Positions 33,753 to 46,600 of a DNA stretch of 64,000 nt are shown piece by piece. Under the pieces are notes generated by a model. The model was not told where the DNA came from. It saw only the letters and a program-made list of their open reading frames with translations, and ran no database searches. The DNA is taken from NCBI GenBank assembly GCA_030248215.1, contig JASANG010003044.1, positions 62,001-126,000 on the forward strand, written 5' to 3'. Source of the DNA: Enoplolaimus lenunculus. Lineage: Eukaryota; Nematoda; Enoplea; Enoplida; Thoracostomopsidae. Numbering within the stretch: the stretch's first letter is position 1; each line of letters begins with the position of its first letter. A program made the translations under genes and the position numbers.

Positions 33753-36604
33753 AGGCATTCAGTTGCAACTAGTACACCAAACCTGGATCATTCTCAGTAT
33801 ATAAATACTTTTATCCGTCATGCTCTGCGTCAGCCATGTAGTGACAGATACAGAAACCTCTGACAGGAAAATCGCACAAAATATACATTTAGCAATAATA
33901 CGTCGCGAGCGAAGCGAGCAAAAAGCCAAACGCTATCTCAGTACTAAGGCCCGTATTCTCTGATGTCTGCAGCACCTATCACCAGCTTGTAACCTTCGAA
34001 CTAGTACATGTTGAGGCTCAAAGTTCCGCACATTGTTCGCATATGATTTGCTCTACTCTTGCGCCAATTTTCACTTCAACAACTTCAATAGCTACTGAGC
34101 TTGCAAACCTATTGCTAACTGATTATAGTTACTATGCACATTTGAGAATATGTGACCTAATCTTAACGTTAAATGTTAGTTTTGCAGCAATTCAGCGGAT
34201 GGTGTTATCATTGTTCATTACTATGGCATATGTACGGCCCATCTTTTTATGCCAATGGTACCATGCTTTAATAATTGCAGTCTTCCTCTCTCCGAAGAAC
34301 CTTATTGAAATTCATGAATTGCGAATATCGCAAAAATCTCTATGTAAAATCCGGAAACCATTGTGTTGTATGACATTAATTGTAAATATATGCAAAATCT
34401 GATATATCTGGATAAACAACCCTTGCGACTGCTGCGACAAAAATTTCACGCATTGTTTACATGCCTAATCACAACGCAAAACAGAAGACCAGACCGGTTT
34501 CAGACATATCAAGTATTAACCGAACTTTCAGTCTTGCGATTGGGCCACACTTGACCATTGATAGGCCTCTTAAACCACTGCCTAACAATTTTTTTAGTAA
34601 ATACCCACGATATAGAGACATGTTGCTTCATACGTAACGTATGTAAATCTCTTTTGACGACTTCTATATTTTGATCTAATCAGAAAAAGCATGATTCTAA
34701 CGAAATCAATGTATATCACAGATTTAAATAGCGGTTGTAACACTTTACAGCAGTAAAAACGCCGTATGTTAGCATGTTTAAGGGTTAAAAAATAAATATG
34801 GTGAAGAGAACTTTTATGCTAAAAGTTACGTTTTCGGTAACAGTAGTTTTGTATTTTAAGCTTTGAAGGGGTTTTTATAATTCGGGATGCGCCCTGGTAT
34901 TCACCAAGATATTTGTTGCGTCATAGTCCCCTTCGATATTTATAAACGTGCCAGAAGTTTCGCGAAAGAATTTTTGAATACTATAGATTCTTTGGCCAGA
35001 TGGGGTGAAGATGTTTGCTTCTGTTGGGGTAACGTCTGCACTGCCCCCTACCACCATAATTACTGCTCTTGATATAAATAGCCTAAACATCGTATTTTAA
35101 TGTCACTAAACGTGTACACAACATTTAGCTAGGCTTATATACATTTAGAATTTAAAAAATTGTATTCAGCGCTTCTCGTTGCAGGGTAACAGCTCAACTG
35201 TGCGCCTCTATTCAAGTCATCGACATTAGCGCTGTGGTTATATCATGAATTTCCTAAACAATACCATGGAGCAAAACCAAATTTCAACATCCGTACAAAG
35301 ACAACTGAAATCACGAACAAACATAATAAAACTCAATTCTAAAATCAAAATCACAACAAAACAATCCTTGAAACCTTGTATTTTAAAAAAGGACATCTCA
35401 ATAGGGAGTTTACGGCTCTGCCCCACGTCGTCATCTTTGTCCAAACGTTTCGGACTCCAACCAAAAGTAAACATCTGAAGGTAATGAAAAAATTGACTGC
35501 AACATGTAGTTACCGGGTGCCAGTCTCTTCGAACTTTGCGAACTTTGTCTAGTTATTAATACCATGAACCCCTCCGAGACTTCTGCAACGGAACGAAGCT
35601 CGTACCCAACGTAACTTGCTGGGGGAGCTGGAAAATTATTAGGATGGGCATACCATAAATTTGCAACGATTTACAAGCAAGTTCTGAAGTATTCAATGGG
35701 ATCAAAATTGTCCAGGGGGTTGAAACCCCCTGTCTCCCCTCTGGAAACTGACGCAAATGCAGTTACCCCTAATTTTAACTTTTCAAAAAACCATTATGTT
35801 GGAGGCAGTAGAACAAATCACATTCATTTTCATGCTAAACAAGCAAAGAATACAATGCGTGGCAATCCGTGCTGGTTGGTGTTCGTATAAATTGAAATGA
35901 AGCAGACGCCTTCTCTAAACCATCTCGTCGGTTCAGCCAGAGACGAGAAAACAAGACATTGTTTCACGATGACATAGCTAGTGCATAGCCATTTGAGGTT
36001 GTTTGGATTTACATAAGATATCAGACATTATAGGTATATTCTCCGGTTACTCGCTATTATTGACTATATGCATAGCCAAAATGAAGTATGATATCCGAAA
36101 TGTTTTAAAACGTCAATATTTGCGGTATATGCAAATAAAAACCGGCACTACACTCTGTAGTATACTTTGCAAACCTAATTTGGGTTTTATGCTACAATAA
36201 ACGGTCAGCGAACTTTCAATGGAAGTCTCAGATTCAAGTAGGTTCATGTATTGCTTAACCTTTGCACAATGTAACTGGTTAAAATGGAACTTGCCAAATT
36301 GTAAATAGAATTACAGAATTACAAACAATAGATGCGCAAACACAGAGAAACTTCGAGGAACTTCTGTAATTTCTGTCACAGAGGTAAAATTTTGCTTAGT
36401 CTTTGGCTTATTTACAGGCTTAAGTGTAATCTTAAAGGAATAGGCTTAAGCTTAGGAATATACTGTTAATGCCATCAGCTATACATGGACTGTTAGTGAA
36501 GGGGGACTTTTTCACTAGGGAAACTGCAGAAGTGCCAACTTCCGATCAGTGTAATACAGTGCTACACGTTTTGCACAGGCCTCATTTGCTATTTGACATT
36601 AGAG
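33753..36604. other. No gene supported
   Basis: Contains scattered frames: 34043-34402 plus (119 codons, hydrophobic), 34875-35090 minus and 35245-35478 plus (77 codons from an ATG, Lys/Ser/Gln-rich). None has a recognisable family or matched splice partner. A worn TTAGGC fragment lies at 36375-36470. Confidence 0.35.
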
Positions 36605-36780
36605 GGTCAATGTATAGATTAGAGCCGTAGTAGTCGTATAAGCATATCGTAAGCGTAACAATGAACTTATGATACCAAGCCTAACCATACACCGAAACAA
36701 AAAAATCAGTCTACAGCTTTAAGCTTGTACTATTGCAGTCCCACAGAAACGCGTTCCACCCTTGATCGCTTACATGGGCC
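36605..36780. repeat. TTAGGC-bearing MITE (family T)
   Basis: Left GTCAATGTATAGATTAGAGC; right GATCGCTTACATGGGCC. It keeps the spacer CTATTGCAGTCCCACAGAAA seen in other copies. Confidence 0.75.
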
Positions 36781-37123
36781 CATCAGAGTTTCAAACTGTA
36801 CAACTATAGTATGTCATTTCGGTTTGAACAAGAGTATTATGAATAAAAGCAACTGTTTACGACTGGGTTCACAAACGCTATTTGACATAGAAATCCTGAC
36901 ATACCATTATTATATTACACGATCGTTAAACTTTCAGCAATTTCTTAAACTGTTCCAGACTATTTTGGCCAAATAAAAAAAGCTGACCTAGCTAATGGCT
37001 TTTAAGTAGACATAAACGAGCAGAAAACCTTGATTACACGGGCAGCATGCAGCAAAGTTTAAACTCAATGGCGTCGTACAGAGGGGTTTCCATTCAAAAA
37101 ACGACCATAATACAGGCTATTTA

Positions 37124-37342
37124 CACTGTAAAAAATGGGGAGTCAAATTGACTCCCTCGGAAATAGGCTTTTCTTGACTGCACAAACTGAGTCAAATATG
37201 ACTCGCCCCGAGTCAAATTCGATTTACTGATTCGCTCAGTGAGTCCAATTTGACTCTGGCGGAGTCAAATTTGACTCAGTTTGTGTAGTCAGGTAAAGCC
37301 TATTTCCGCGAGAGTCAATTTGATTCCCCATTTTTTACAGTG
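37124..37342. repeat. GAGTCAAATTTGACTC palindromic MITE (family G), best copy
   Basis: 219 bp. Left end CACTGTAAAAAATGGGGAGT; right end CCCCATTTTTTACAGTG, its exact complement. The arms are filled with GAGTCAAATTTGACTC-like blocks, so nearly the whole element can fold on itself. Confidence 0.9.
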
Positions 37343-37553
37343 TACGATTAACAGTAAGTATATATTAATGCTTTTAGGGTATGCCGTTAAACCAAAGGCC
37401 CCTTTTTACGAACGCTCGTTAAACTGAACAATTGTTAAAACAGGCCCGAGCTAAAACAAATGCTATTGACGTGTACGTAAAAAATTACGACTAAATCGGT
37501 CACCGAAGGTTGTTTATAATCTTTTAAATGGACCTAACTCCATTGTAGTAATT

Positions 37554-37745
37554 GGCCAATGTATAGAACAGGGCCGTAACAGTAGTATTCCTAAACCTAA
37601 GGGCCTAAGCCTAAGCCTCAGCCTAAGGGTTAGAATGAGCTTACACCTAAGCCTAATCCTAAGCAAAAACTTGTCTAAAGCTTATGCTTGCTCTATAGCA
37701 GTCCCACAGAAAAACGTTCCGCCCCTGAACTGTTACATGTTCCGA
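37554..37745. repeat. TTAGGC-bearing MITE (family T)
   Basis: Left GGCCAATGTATAGAACAGGG; right CCGCCCCTGAACTGTTACAT. The plus-strand open frame from 37635 starts inside this element and is rejected as a gene. Confidence 0.8.
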
Positions 37746-38021
37746 AGTTATGAAGAAAGAACAGCGGTAAAATTGCCGCTTTCAAGAGACTGTAAGCTCT
37801 TGTATGTCAAGAAGTTAATAGCGAAATTTTTTGACAACTGCCAAATATGTGAAACAGCCCACACACCTTTACTCTTAATCACATATCTGTACAGGTTTAG
37901 CAGCTTACGCGTTGCTCTCGCTTGCGAGTAAAGTCAGCATGCGAATAAACGATAAACTTTACGATACAAACTTCATACAAAATTTTGTTCTTGATTTGTG
38001 TTTGCTGGGTATCGACTTGAT

Positions 38022-38264
38022 GGCCGTTGTATAGAACAGGGCGCCGGATCGTTTTTCGGAGGGGCTGTAATAGCGTCAGTTTAAGCTTTAAACTAAATTT
38101 TTTTGCATCGGCTTAGACTTAAAGCTTACGCTTACGCTTAGGAAGAGGCTCATCCTTACGCTTAGGCATAGGCTTAGGAATAGGCTCATCTTTACGCTTA
38201 GGCTTAGGCTTAGGCTTAGGAATATGGATATACTACTGTTCCGGCCCTGTTCTACACATGGGCC
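38022..38264. repeat. TTAGGC-bearing MITE (family T), long core
   Basis: Left GGCCGTTGTATAGAACAGGG; right GCCCTGTTCTACACATGGGCC-like end. Three TTAGGC runs are separated by GGCTCATC spacers. Confidence 0.85.
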
Positions 38265-38472
38265 GACTTGTTTTGTTCATCTCTTAATAGATTAACCATT
38301 GGGTGAAATACTTTTTTCATTCCTGGTGATAGTTGTTACGCGTTCAAAAATATATACTGCTGACAGCAGAAAAACAACTCTAAACAGCTAAACAAAAACA
38401 TATCGAGTTTTGGATTCATCGAACGGTAAAGTGTTCGAGCCCGATCAGAGATTTTCGCAATTTTAAACAAGG

Positions 38473-38992
38473 GTTGCATAACCTTAATAGGTTCACTACC
38501 GCCCAAACGTAACCATGGTTTTAAAAAGGTGGATTACGTTGCATAACCTTAATAGGTTCACTACCGCCCAAACGTAACCATGGTTTTAAAATGGTGGATT
38601 ACGTTGCATAACCTTAATAGGTTCAATAGCGCCGATCGTAGCCAGGTTTTTTAAAAAGGTGGATTACGTTGCATAACCTTAATAGGTTCACTACCGCCCA
38701 AACGTAACCATGGTTTTAAAATGGTGGATTACGTTGCATAACCTTAATAGGTTCACTACCGCCCAAACGTAACCATGGTTTTAAAATGGTGGATTACGTT
38801 GCATAACCTTAATAGGTTCACTACCGCCCAAACGTAACCATGGTTTTAAAATGGTGGATTACGTTGCATAACCTTAATAGGTTCACTACCGCCCAAACGT
38901 AACCATGGTTTTAAAATGGTGGATTACGTTGCATAACCTTAATAGGTTCACTACCGCCCAAACGTAACCATGGTTTTAAAATGGTGGATTAC
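38473..38992. repeat. 65-bp satellite, eight exact-length units
   Basis: GTTGCATAACC starts at 38473 and recurs every 65 bases to 38928; the array ends at 38992. Units contain TAATAGGTTCACTACCGCCC and AACGTAACCATGG. Units 5-8 appear identical, while the third carries several changes (AATAGCGCCGATCGTAGCC). There are no variable spacers, so this is not a CRISPR array. Confidence 0.97.
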
Positions 38993-41129
38993 GTTGTTTT
39001 TAAATTTTAAAGAGCGCTCTTGTGTTTATCTCGACGCTCTTGCAACCGTTCACAAATTAATGTGCAATCAAACAATACCGTAGTGTTGGGTTCGAGCCAA
39101 ATATGGTTTCGTATCATCGTCAGAATCCAATTTTTTGTCGTTGTACCCGCAATCGGAACTGTAATTTAAAATTTTATTATTTGTTGATTTCAATTTTATT
39201 TCGCTGCATAGATTGTGTTCGGTGCACGTTTGCAACCGTAATGTAAAGGTCGTGCAATTTTAGTTTAGCTCGTTTTCGCTGGTTTAAACCAAGGCAGTAT
39301 AATTATACGCTAAATTTAAACTTGAAATAGTGTTGGCAAAAAAGACAAATAAGAATAACCGAGAATGCTGCAATTCGGGTACCGGAAGCACACTCGGCCG
39401 GAATCATAATTGGAACAGTATAGGTTTCCTGGAATCTCAGCTGTAAACGGAATTAACGTCGTAGTGTACCATTTCGAGGAAAATTTGCAAGTTTGTAGCT
39501 GTACAGGGGTTAACGGGTTAATGTACCTTCAGTTATTTTTTCAACAACTTATTGTCGTTAGTTAAACAGAGCATCAAAATAAATTTCGTACATTCATATC
39601 ACAGCAGCGGACATCGTGATTGGTAAGTCGTCGATCGTAATTCTGCCAAAATAGAAAAACTAAACGCTGTTGTACACTTCGTCCCCTCACATTTAAGATA
39701 AAGGCTTAGGCTAAAGGTTTACACAAGGGCTTTTGCTTTTAGTTCAGGCTTAAGTACGCCTTTTCAAAAACGTAACCTTAAGCCTAAGCCTGAGCTTAAG
39801 CCTAAGACTGTCAGCGAAAGCGTCAAAAAACCAAACTAAAAGGCATGCTACCCTTTGTAAAAAATGAAACAGTTAGCAATTTCTAGAGTTGCCAAACATT
39901 TTCAGTTTTGCTGTTTCATTTGTAGATATCGTCATAAACGGTCAAATGCTTAAAACTTCAGTCTTTACAGGGTCAAAACGACACAATCCCCAACTTTAAC
40001 AAGTACAACAAAGTTTGATCAACAAGGCAGCCTCCTATTTTATAAGTAATTCATATGAATCTGCAGAAGCGCAACTACTGGGACGATCAATTGCGCCCCC
40101 TCCCTTCAGAGCCGACAAATTTATCGACAGTACTAAAAAATTTGCAATAAGGAAATTATTTCCTGCCTCACCTGGATATTTTGTTTACAAACTCTACTAT
40201 CAATTCGTAATTGCAGACGTTCGAAACTGTTTACACGAGTGTCAATACCTAATACAGGTATTACAAATACCACAAAACCAGCATAAATTAACTAATGTAC
40301 TTGTAATCATTTTTTAAAAAAAACTACACGTAATGAACAATATCCTGCTAGAAATACGCCCCTCCTAATAGCGAAAATATGTATTAACCGTTGGAACAAC
40401 TGATAAAATCATAAGGTTTCATGACATTTCCGCCATAAAAGCACGAAGCCCATAGCTTCGTAAGTCTACTGGCACTACACAGCTCATAGCAAAGCGACAC
40501 AGAAAACCCATTGCATGTGAACACACAAGTACTAAGCTAAAACATACAAGTCGCTCATGCTTCCTTTCTAGGCCGCTAACGTTTTGCATGGAAGTATATT
40601 AGGCTTTGTACACATACGTACATAAATACCAGGGACGTATATATATATATACAAGGGAGGAATATGGAATAAATCCCTGTCTGAAAGTTTTGGGGAGACG
40701 ATAAAAATGCAATTTTAAACGGTTCGGAATATTAACCTGATAGAGTTTATTGACCCGAGAATGAGGTTTTATCATGCTGGAATTGGAACTATGGCTACGC
40801 CTCTACTAAATACTTGTATATTGAACAGGAGCATAAAATACAATATACAATAGTGTCCGGGTAAGCCCAGCTCGTCATGTTTAAGAGCCAAACAATTTAA
40901 AACGGGTGTTCGAATGTTCGCCGCAACTTTTATGAGCGGAGCTGAAACTTTTCTAGTCGAACGTTTTTTCCAGTGATTTTGCACACTTTTAGCTACTGGT
41001 CTGCGCCTAGGTTTGTATATGGACCGTATAATTTTTGCGAACTAAACACGAGATAAATGGGCGTGACAGAATTGGGGGTTACGCTTGGGAAATCAGAACA
41101 CGACCGTTGTCAGTTATAACCCTAAATTT
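38993..41129. other. No gene supported
   Basis: AT-rich. Contains a TTAGGC-element fragment (39690-39812), a TA microsatellite at about 40638-40652 and an isolated 100-codon plus-strand frame (40015-40317) with no recognisable content. Confidence 0.4.
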
Positions 41130-41323
41130 GGCCAATGTTACTTTTAGGGGCGTAAAAGTAAATTAAGCGCATTCCTAAGCCTAAGCTAAGCCTAAGCGTT
41201 GCAAAAATGTTTTCCGAAGCGTAAGCCTAAGCCGAAGCCTAAGCGGAAAAATGTAACCTAAAATCTAAACCTTCTCTTTTAAACCCACCAGCAACCTGGA
41301 TGCCCCGTAAAGTAACATGGGCC
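41130..41323. repeat. TTAGGC-bearing MITE (family T), second inverted-repeat subtype
   Basis: Left GGCCAATGTTACTTTTAGGG; right CCCCGTAAAGTAACATGGGCC-like. This is the clearest copy of the TTACTTT subtype. Confidence 0.85.
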
Positions 41324-41523
41324 TTAAATGCAGCAATTTGCTGTCATGTTTGTTAGGCAAAAAATATATTCTCCGTTGTGCGAACAATCGGAGCATATTT
41401 ATAAGACAACGGAATGCAAATATAGCTGATATACTGGTAGTAACCGGATATCCGTGGCTATTCCTCGGTAATACCTATATGCTAATGACAGTTTGTTTTC
41501 GTTCTAATTTTGGCCCCAAGACA

Positions 41524-41684
41524 GGCCCGTAGCCAAGGAAGGGCTCAGCCCGCCCCAGAAGAAATTTGCACCACTCCAGTAAATTTTCTACCTTGCTTGT
41601 AGGTCTTTGAAACCCCTTGTACGCCCCTCCTGAAAAATGTTTAGCCACACCTATCAAGGTGACCTGTGTACGGGTTTCTGAGCC
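41524..41684. repeat. GGCCCGTAGCCA-ended repeat, copy 2
   Basis: Begins GGCCCGTAGCCAAGG and ends GACCTGTGTACGGGTT. It shares CCTGAAAAATGTTTAGCC and CACCTATCAAGG with the inverted piece at 7609-7700. Confidence 0.5.
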
Positions 41685-41892
41685 GAGACAATCAAACAAA
41701 TTGCTAAAGGGTGCAAAATCTCATATATTAGGCATTAAACTGAGCAGAAATTATGTTCGAAGGAAGACTTTAGAAAACAAAGAATTTCTAAACAACAAAG
41801 CTGATGAACAATGATTGAAAAATTTCTAATTGAAGAGTAGAACAGATGTTGCTATAGATACGGACCGCTATTGGCAAACGCTTGCTAGTAAC

Positions 41893-41988
41893 GCATAAGC
41901 TCATTTCTACGTTTAAGCATATGCTTATGTTTAGGACTACGCTTATACTACTGTTACAGGCCTGTTCTACATACTGGTCGTTGCTCTT
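41893..41988. repeat. TTAGGC-bearing MITE (family T), right-end fragment
   Basis: Diverged TTAGGC-like units followed by ACTACTGTTACAGGCCTGTTC and CTACATACTGGTC. Confidence 0.55.
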
Positions 41989-42397
41989 AACGACGTTTCA
42001 CTAAAAATATACTTGACAGCATAATATATGAAGTACTGTTTCTGCGTATATAAAAATGTTTTTAAAAACTTTCAAACTCATCTGTTTATACTTATCTGGT
42101 AAACACAGCATAATAAATAAATAAAAAACAAATAAATAAAAGTTTTAAATAAATTATATTTATTTTAAATTCAGTAAGCGAGCATTGAAATAATAGCGAA
42201 AATGTTTAGCGATTTTATAATATCCATTATCCATTTAACTGCTGGCTGTATATATTGTATTTGTGGCTGATTTTGTGATTTGTTTTAATCAACCGGATAT
42301 GCGTCGTCACAACCAGGAAGTGAAATCAGGGTGCGAGCGATCGTCCCCTTCCCTTTCGAAATTACTGACTGCAGTACTTAATGTACGTAATACGCTA

Positions 42398-42834
42398 CTG
42401 TAGTGACACGAATAAGAGGGGGGACTGATATTTATTTGGCCTCTCAAGGGGGTACCCCCTGTTAATCGGTTGCGGACTGTTATTTATTTTTAACCCACCC
42501 TGCGCCGCCCTTCGTTACTGATATATACCCGGTATTACAACTATCCGTTGAATTAAACGTTTACTTGTCTTGCATCAAAAACTTAATCGACAATGTAAGC
42601 TTATACTTTAATGTATATTCAAACCTTAATTATGGTTTAAAGTTTCTAACTCAACCTTGTTTGGTCCTGGAGTGATTTAAGCACTACGATAAGAGATAAT
42701 TGACATTTGTGGGCTCTAATAGGGTTTAAGGACTCTATCCACTTACGGACTCTTATTAGGTTTATGGACCCCTATTGTTTGAGACCCAAAATGGTGACCC
42801 CTATTATTGTTCCCCTTATTCAAGTCACTACATT
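42398..42834. repeat. AATAAGAGGGGG MITE (family R), full length
   Basis: About 437 bp, beginning CTGTAGTGACACGAATAAG and ending CCCTTATTCAAGTCACTACA. It directly abuts a family G element on its right. Confidence 0.85.
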
Positions 42835-43031
42835 GCAAAAAATTGTGAATCAAATTGACTCTCTCCGAAATCGGCTTTTCAGGACTAAACAAACTAAGTC
42901 AAATTCGACTCCGCCAGAATCAAACGTGCGACTCAGCGAGTCGAATGTGACTCTAATGGAGTTGAATTTTGACTCAATTTGTGTTGTCCAGAAGCATATT
43001 TCAGAGAGAGTCAATTTGACTTTTCAGTGAA
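42835..43031. repeat. GAGTCAAATTTGACTC palindromic MITE (family G)
   Basis: AAAAAATTGTGAATCAAATT at the left and AGAGTCAATTTGACTTTTCA at the right, with an arm structure like 37124-37342 but more worn. Confidence 0.75.
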
Positions 43032-43666
43032 CAGTAATATGAGTCCCACGTTACCTTTGATTGGGCTTGCACACAAACTGTTCAAACGTTTTTTAGATGC
43101 ACCAGTTTGTTCGCTTAGCGTTTCCAAGCGCCACGTTTGCTTCAACGTTCATTGATACAACCTTAACCAATGGCGGATGGCGTATAGATTCACGAATGAA
43201 AATTTGAATGGGCTGGTCAGTTTATATTCAAGCCAAACCAGCATAAACGTTGGACGGACATAAAAGCAGTTTAGTGAGCACAGAAATTCACCCCAACAAG
43301 TTTTTGAACCTTTTCTACACTTTCTTTTCATTTAGGTCCAATTTTGGAGCAGGGATTGTAAACAAGCAAAACTCAACGCTACAACTTGACGTTCGAATAG
43401 CAGAAAAGTCTCGTGTATACGCAAAGTTGCTCACAGCATATACTCTATTCGGGAAACCTATAAAATAAGGCAAGTTGAAAATCAATACACCGTTTGTAGT
43501 TTTTGGAAATAGAAAATGACAAAGTCGGCGTTATATATTAATAAACAATGAAATAACTACATAGATGATAAAAGTAAGCATAACACATGATTAAAAAACT
43601 GTTTTGTTATATATATTCTCGAGCATGGGCATACTTCGCCACAAATTGTTGCCATTCTTCTTTCTT
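43032..43666. other. No gene seen; downstream of the collagen gene
   Basis: AT-rich, with no recognisable repeat or coding frame. Confidence 0.4.
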
Positions 43667-46600
43667 TCAGGTCAATTTACGACGCTTGTACGCCCGCGTT
43701 GGACACGGACAATACTGTGCGTCGTTCCCTGGAAGCCCAGGTGGTCCCGGTGGTCCGCCAGGGCCATCAAGACCAGGACGGCCTGGATTTCCAGGGCTTC
43801 CCGTAGGTCCGGGACCACCTGGAAGCCCAATGCCACCTCCTGTTGATGGATTTCCTGGCGGACCTGGCGGGCCTACCGGACCAGGTGGGCCTCTTGGCCC
43901 AGGCAACCCTTTACCACCAGTACCTGGTTGCCCAGGCTGGCCAGGTGGCCCTGAGTTACCACGATTGCCTGGGGGACCTGGATTTCCTGGTAATCCAGGC
44001 GGTCCCGGTGGTCCAGCACCTGCTCCTATGCCAGGGTTGCCTGGCATTCCAATTGGACCTGGTGGACCTGAAATTAAAGAGCTTCTTTTATTTAAACTGC
44101 TATAAAAATAATGAATAATATGCAGCCAACTGGTATTTTATGTAATGTTTGTTAAACATAAAAAGCTTTCATTGTGTTTTGGAAACCTCTTGGGCCCATT
44201 TATAGAACAGGGTCGAAACATTTTCCTGCAGGGTTGTAATCGTGTCAAGTTTAAGCTTAGGAATAGGCTCATCCTTACGCTTAGGCTTAAGCTTAAGCGG
44301 CCAATGTAAAGAACATGAGAGGAACAGTATTAGAAGCATTTTCCTAAGCCTAAGCCTAAGCGTAATAATGAGCATATTTGCAAGCTTAAGCCTAAGCCTA
44401 AGCCTAAACCAAGAATAAAATTAGTCTAATACTTAAGCTTACTCTTTTCTAGTCCCACAGAAAAACGTTCAGCCCCTGATCTTTATATGGGCCGGCTTAA
44501 GCTTGGGCTTACGCTTAGGACTGTGCTTTTACCACTGTTCCGGCGTTGTTCTATCCATGGGCCACATCTCATAACATGCAATAAGTGGTTCAGCTACCAC
44601 CTACAGGCGAGAAAATACCAAATGAAGATGCTTACAAATAGTACCGTAGTGAGCGAATTTCGTTACGCTCCAACTCACCTCATACTTCATTTCACTTGTT
44701 GTATATACTGAACTGAAATTGGTTCAAAATTTTGTAAACAATCAAATTTTGGTAATAATTCTTTCCGTGATTTTGCAATGGGTATTCCAGTCTCAATTGA
44801 TGCATCACTCACTAATGCTTCTAAAGGCAAACTATAATATCGAATTTAACCACTTCTTACCTGCCAACCCTGGGCCTCCAGGTTGACCTGGTCCACCCCC
44901 TGGACACGACGGACACTCCATGTTATATGTTTGGGTCATTGTACCCCCTGACGATCCTGGTTGTCCTGGTCGACCATCCATACCAGGATCACCTGGTTGT
45001 CCAAGTAAACCAGGTGTTCCTGGTGGACCTCTTGGACACGCGTTCGCTTGCGCTGCGTTGCAATCTGAAATTGTATATGTATTTTACATGCGTTATGCAG
45101 TGGAGTCATGAAAATAATGGTAGTATCCAATACTATAATCCAGTCCTGGTTCTCTTAACCATGCCCTGATGCCCATATATCTTGCAGGCCTCTGAAATTG
45201 TAGGCCTCTAAAAAAGTGTTACTCAAAGGCATTTGGCAAAGACATATTTCTTCAATGCCGTGCTTAGTCCGTGAGAAACAGTGTAAGGGACACACTAAAA
45301 CTCAATTCCACCCCGTCCCGAGTTTAGCGGCCCATGTAAAGATCAGGGGCGGAACGTTTTTCTGCTGGACTAGAATAAAGTAAGCTTAAGATTTAGACTA
45401 ATTTTTTTGTTTGGATTAGGCTTAGGCTTTAGCTTAGGCTTAGGAATATGCTCATTTTTATGCTTGGGCTTAAGCTTAGGTATAGGCTTAGGCTTTGAAA
45501 TATGCATATAATACTGTTCCGCCCCTGTTTTTTACATTTGCCCGTTTAGCTTTAAGGTCAGCGATCTCAGATTTGTACAAGGACCGTCCAGTTGTTGTAA
45601 ACCGACTCAGAAACAGCAATTTCGCTATATAATAAGTTTAGCGAGAAATTGAAGACAATTTTAGTGCAAAGACAAATTATGTAAAGCTTTTGTGAAAAGA
45701 TACATTTTCTAAATTTTGGCACGGCCCCATTTGGGGGTTTCAGGGCGCTAAACACAGCACCGTGCTTAGCAGATGGGGCAAAAATATTTCTAGAAGGCAG
45801 AAAGAAAATTTTCAAGAAAAATTGTTTTAAATGCAGTAGACAAAGTTGTCGACCAAGGAGGGCAAAACTGTTCATTGAGCGACCACACTCTTTCATCGCG
45901 CTCGTGGTTGTGGGCCTGTGGTTTCACTGATTAAACATATATAAGGGCTAAAGTCCTCAAATGCGCACAGCATCCATTACCAACATACGAGACGTTTTCA
46001 AGCTCACGAAATTCAGCAATTGAAAATAACCAGATATGTGTAGAATGCGCTGAATTTCGAACCTCAACATTCACTCGATTAAAAAGTACAAAATGTATCA
46101 GTCACTGGTGATAGGTGCTATACACATTTGAGAGTACGGACCGAAAAACTAAGCTTCCGTAAAATCGGCTGTACTCTCTTACTGCATTGTGCGCTGGGCG
46201 ACGGTCCTGGTCTGGGTCCCGGACTTGGACCGCCGTACTGTCTTTTGTGTCTCGACTGAATAGTATCGATTCCGCTAAATGTCATTGTCAGCTCGAGCAT
46301 ATCTTGCCATAAATAATCGGCTTTTCGCTGAAATGCAAACTGTTTATAAAAGTGGAGACCCATGTATAGAGCAGGGCCGGAACGTTTTCCAGCCGGACTG
46401 TAATAGAGTCAGCTTAAGCTTTAGACTAATTTTTTTGCTTAGACTTAGAATTAGGCTTAGGCTTAGGTATAAGCTCATTCTTACGCTTGGCTTAGGCTTA
46501 GGCTTACGAATACTTATGCTTATACTGCTGTTCCGGCCCAGCTCTATATATTGGCCAAAGATGACGGGTAGGGGATGTATTTCTCCAAAATTGCTACAGA

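Noticed and set aside
34043-34402. 119-codon hydrophobic plus-strand frame
   Set aside because: No family resemblance, no splice partner; plausible by chance in AT-rich DNA.
34875-35090. Minus-strand frame with normal-looking composition (ANIFTPSGQRIYSIQKFF)
   Set aside because: Could be a lone exon, but I found no partner exon with matching phase and no family.
35245-35478. 77-codon ATG frame, Lys/Ser/Gln-rich
   Set aside because: Possible small gene, but overlapped by an equally long frame on the other strand and nothing recognisable; left unannotated.
37635-37931. 98-codon plus-strand frame
   Set aside because: Its first third lies in a TTAGGC MITE; the rest is unsupported.
38473-38992. 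CRISPR-like array
   Set aside because: Units are contiguous 65-bp copies with no unique spacers, in a eukaryotic genome.
39085-39110. Possible tRNA B box (GGGTTCGAGCC)
   Set aside because: No A box or cloverleaf can be drawn upstream.
40015-40317. 100-codon plus-strand frame
   Set aside because: Begins at TTG, with no recognisable content or splice context.
43604-44118. Plus-strand Gly/Pro-rich frames
   Set aside because: Reverse reading of the collagen Gly-X-Y exon, which is coded on the minus strand.
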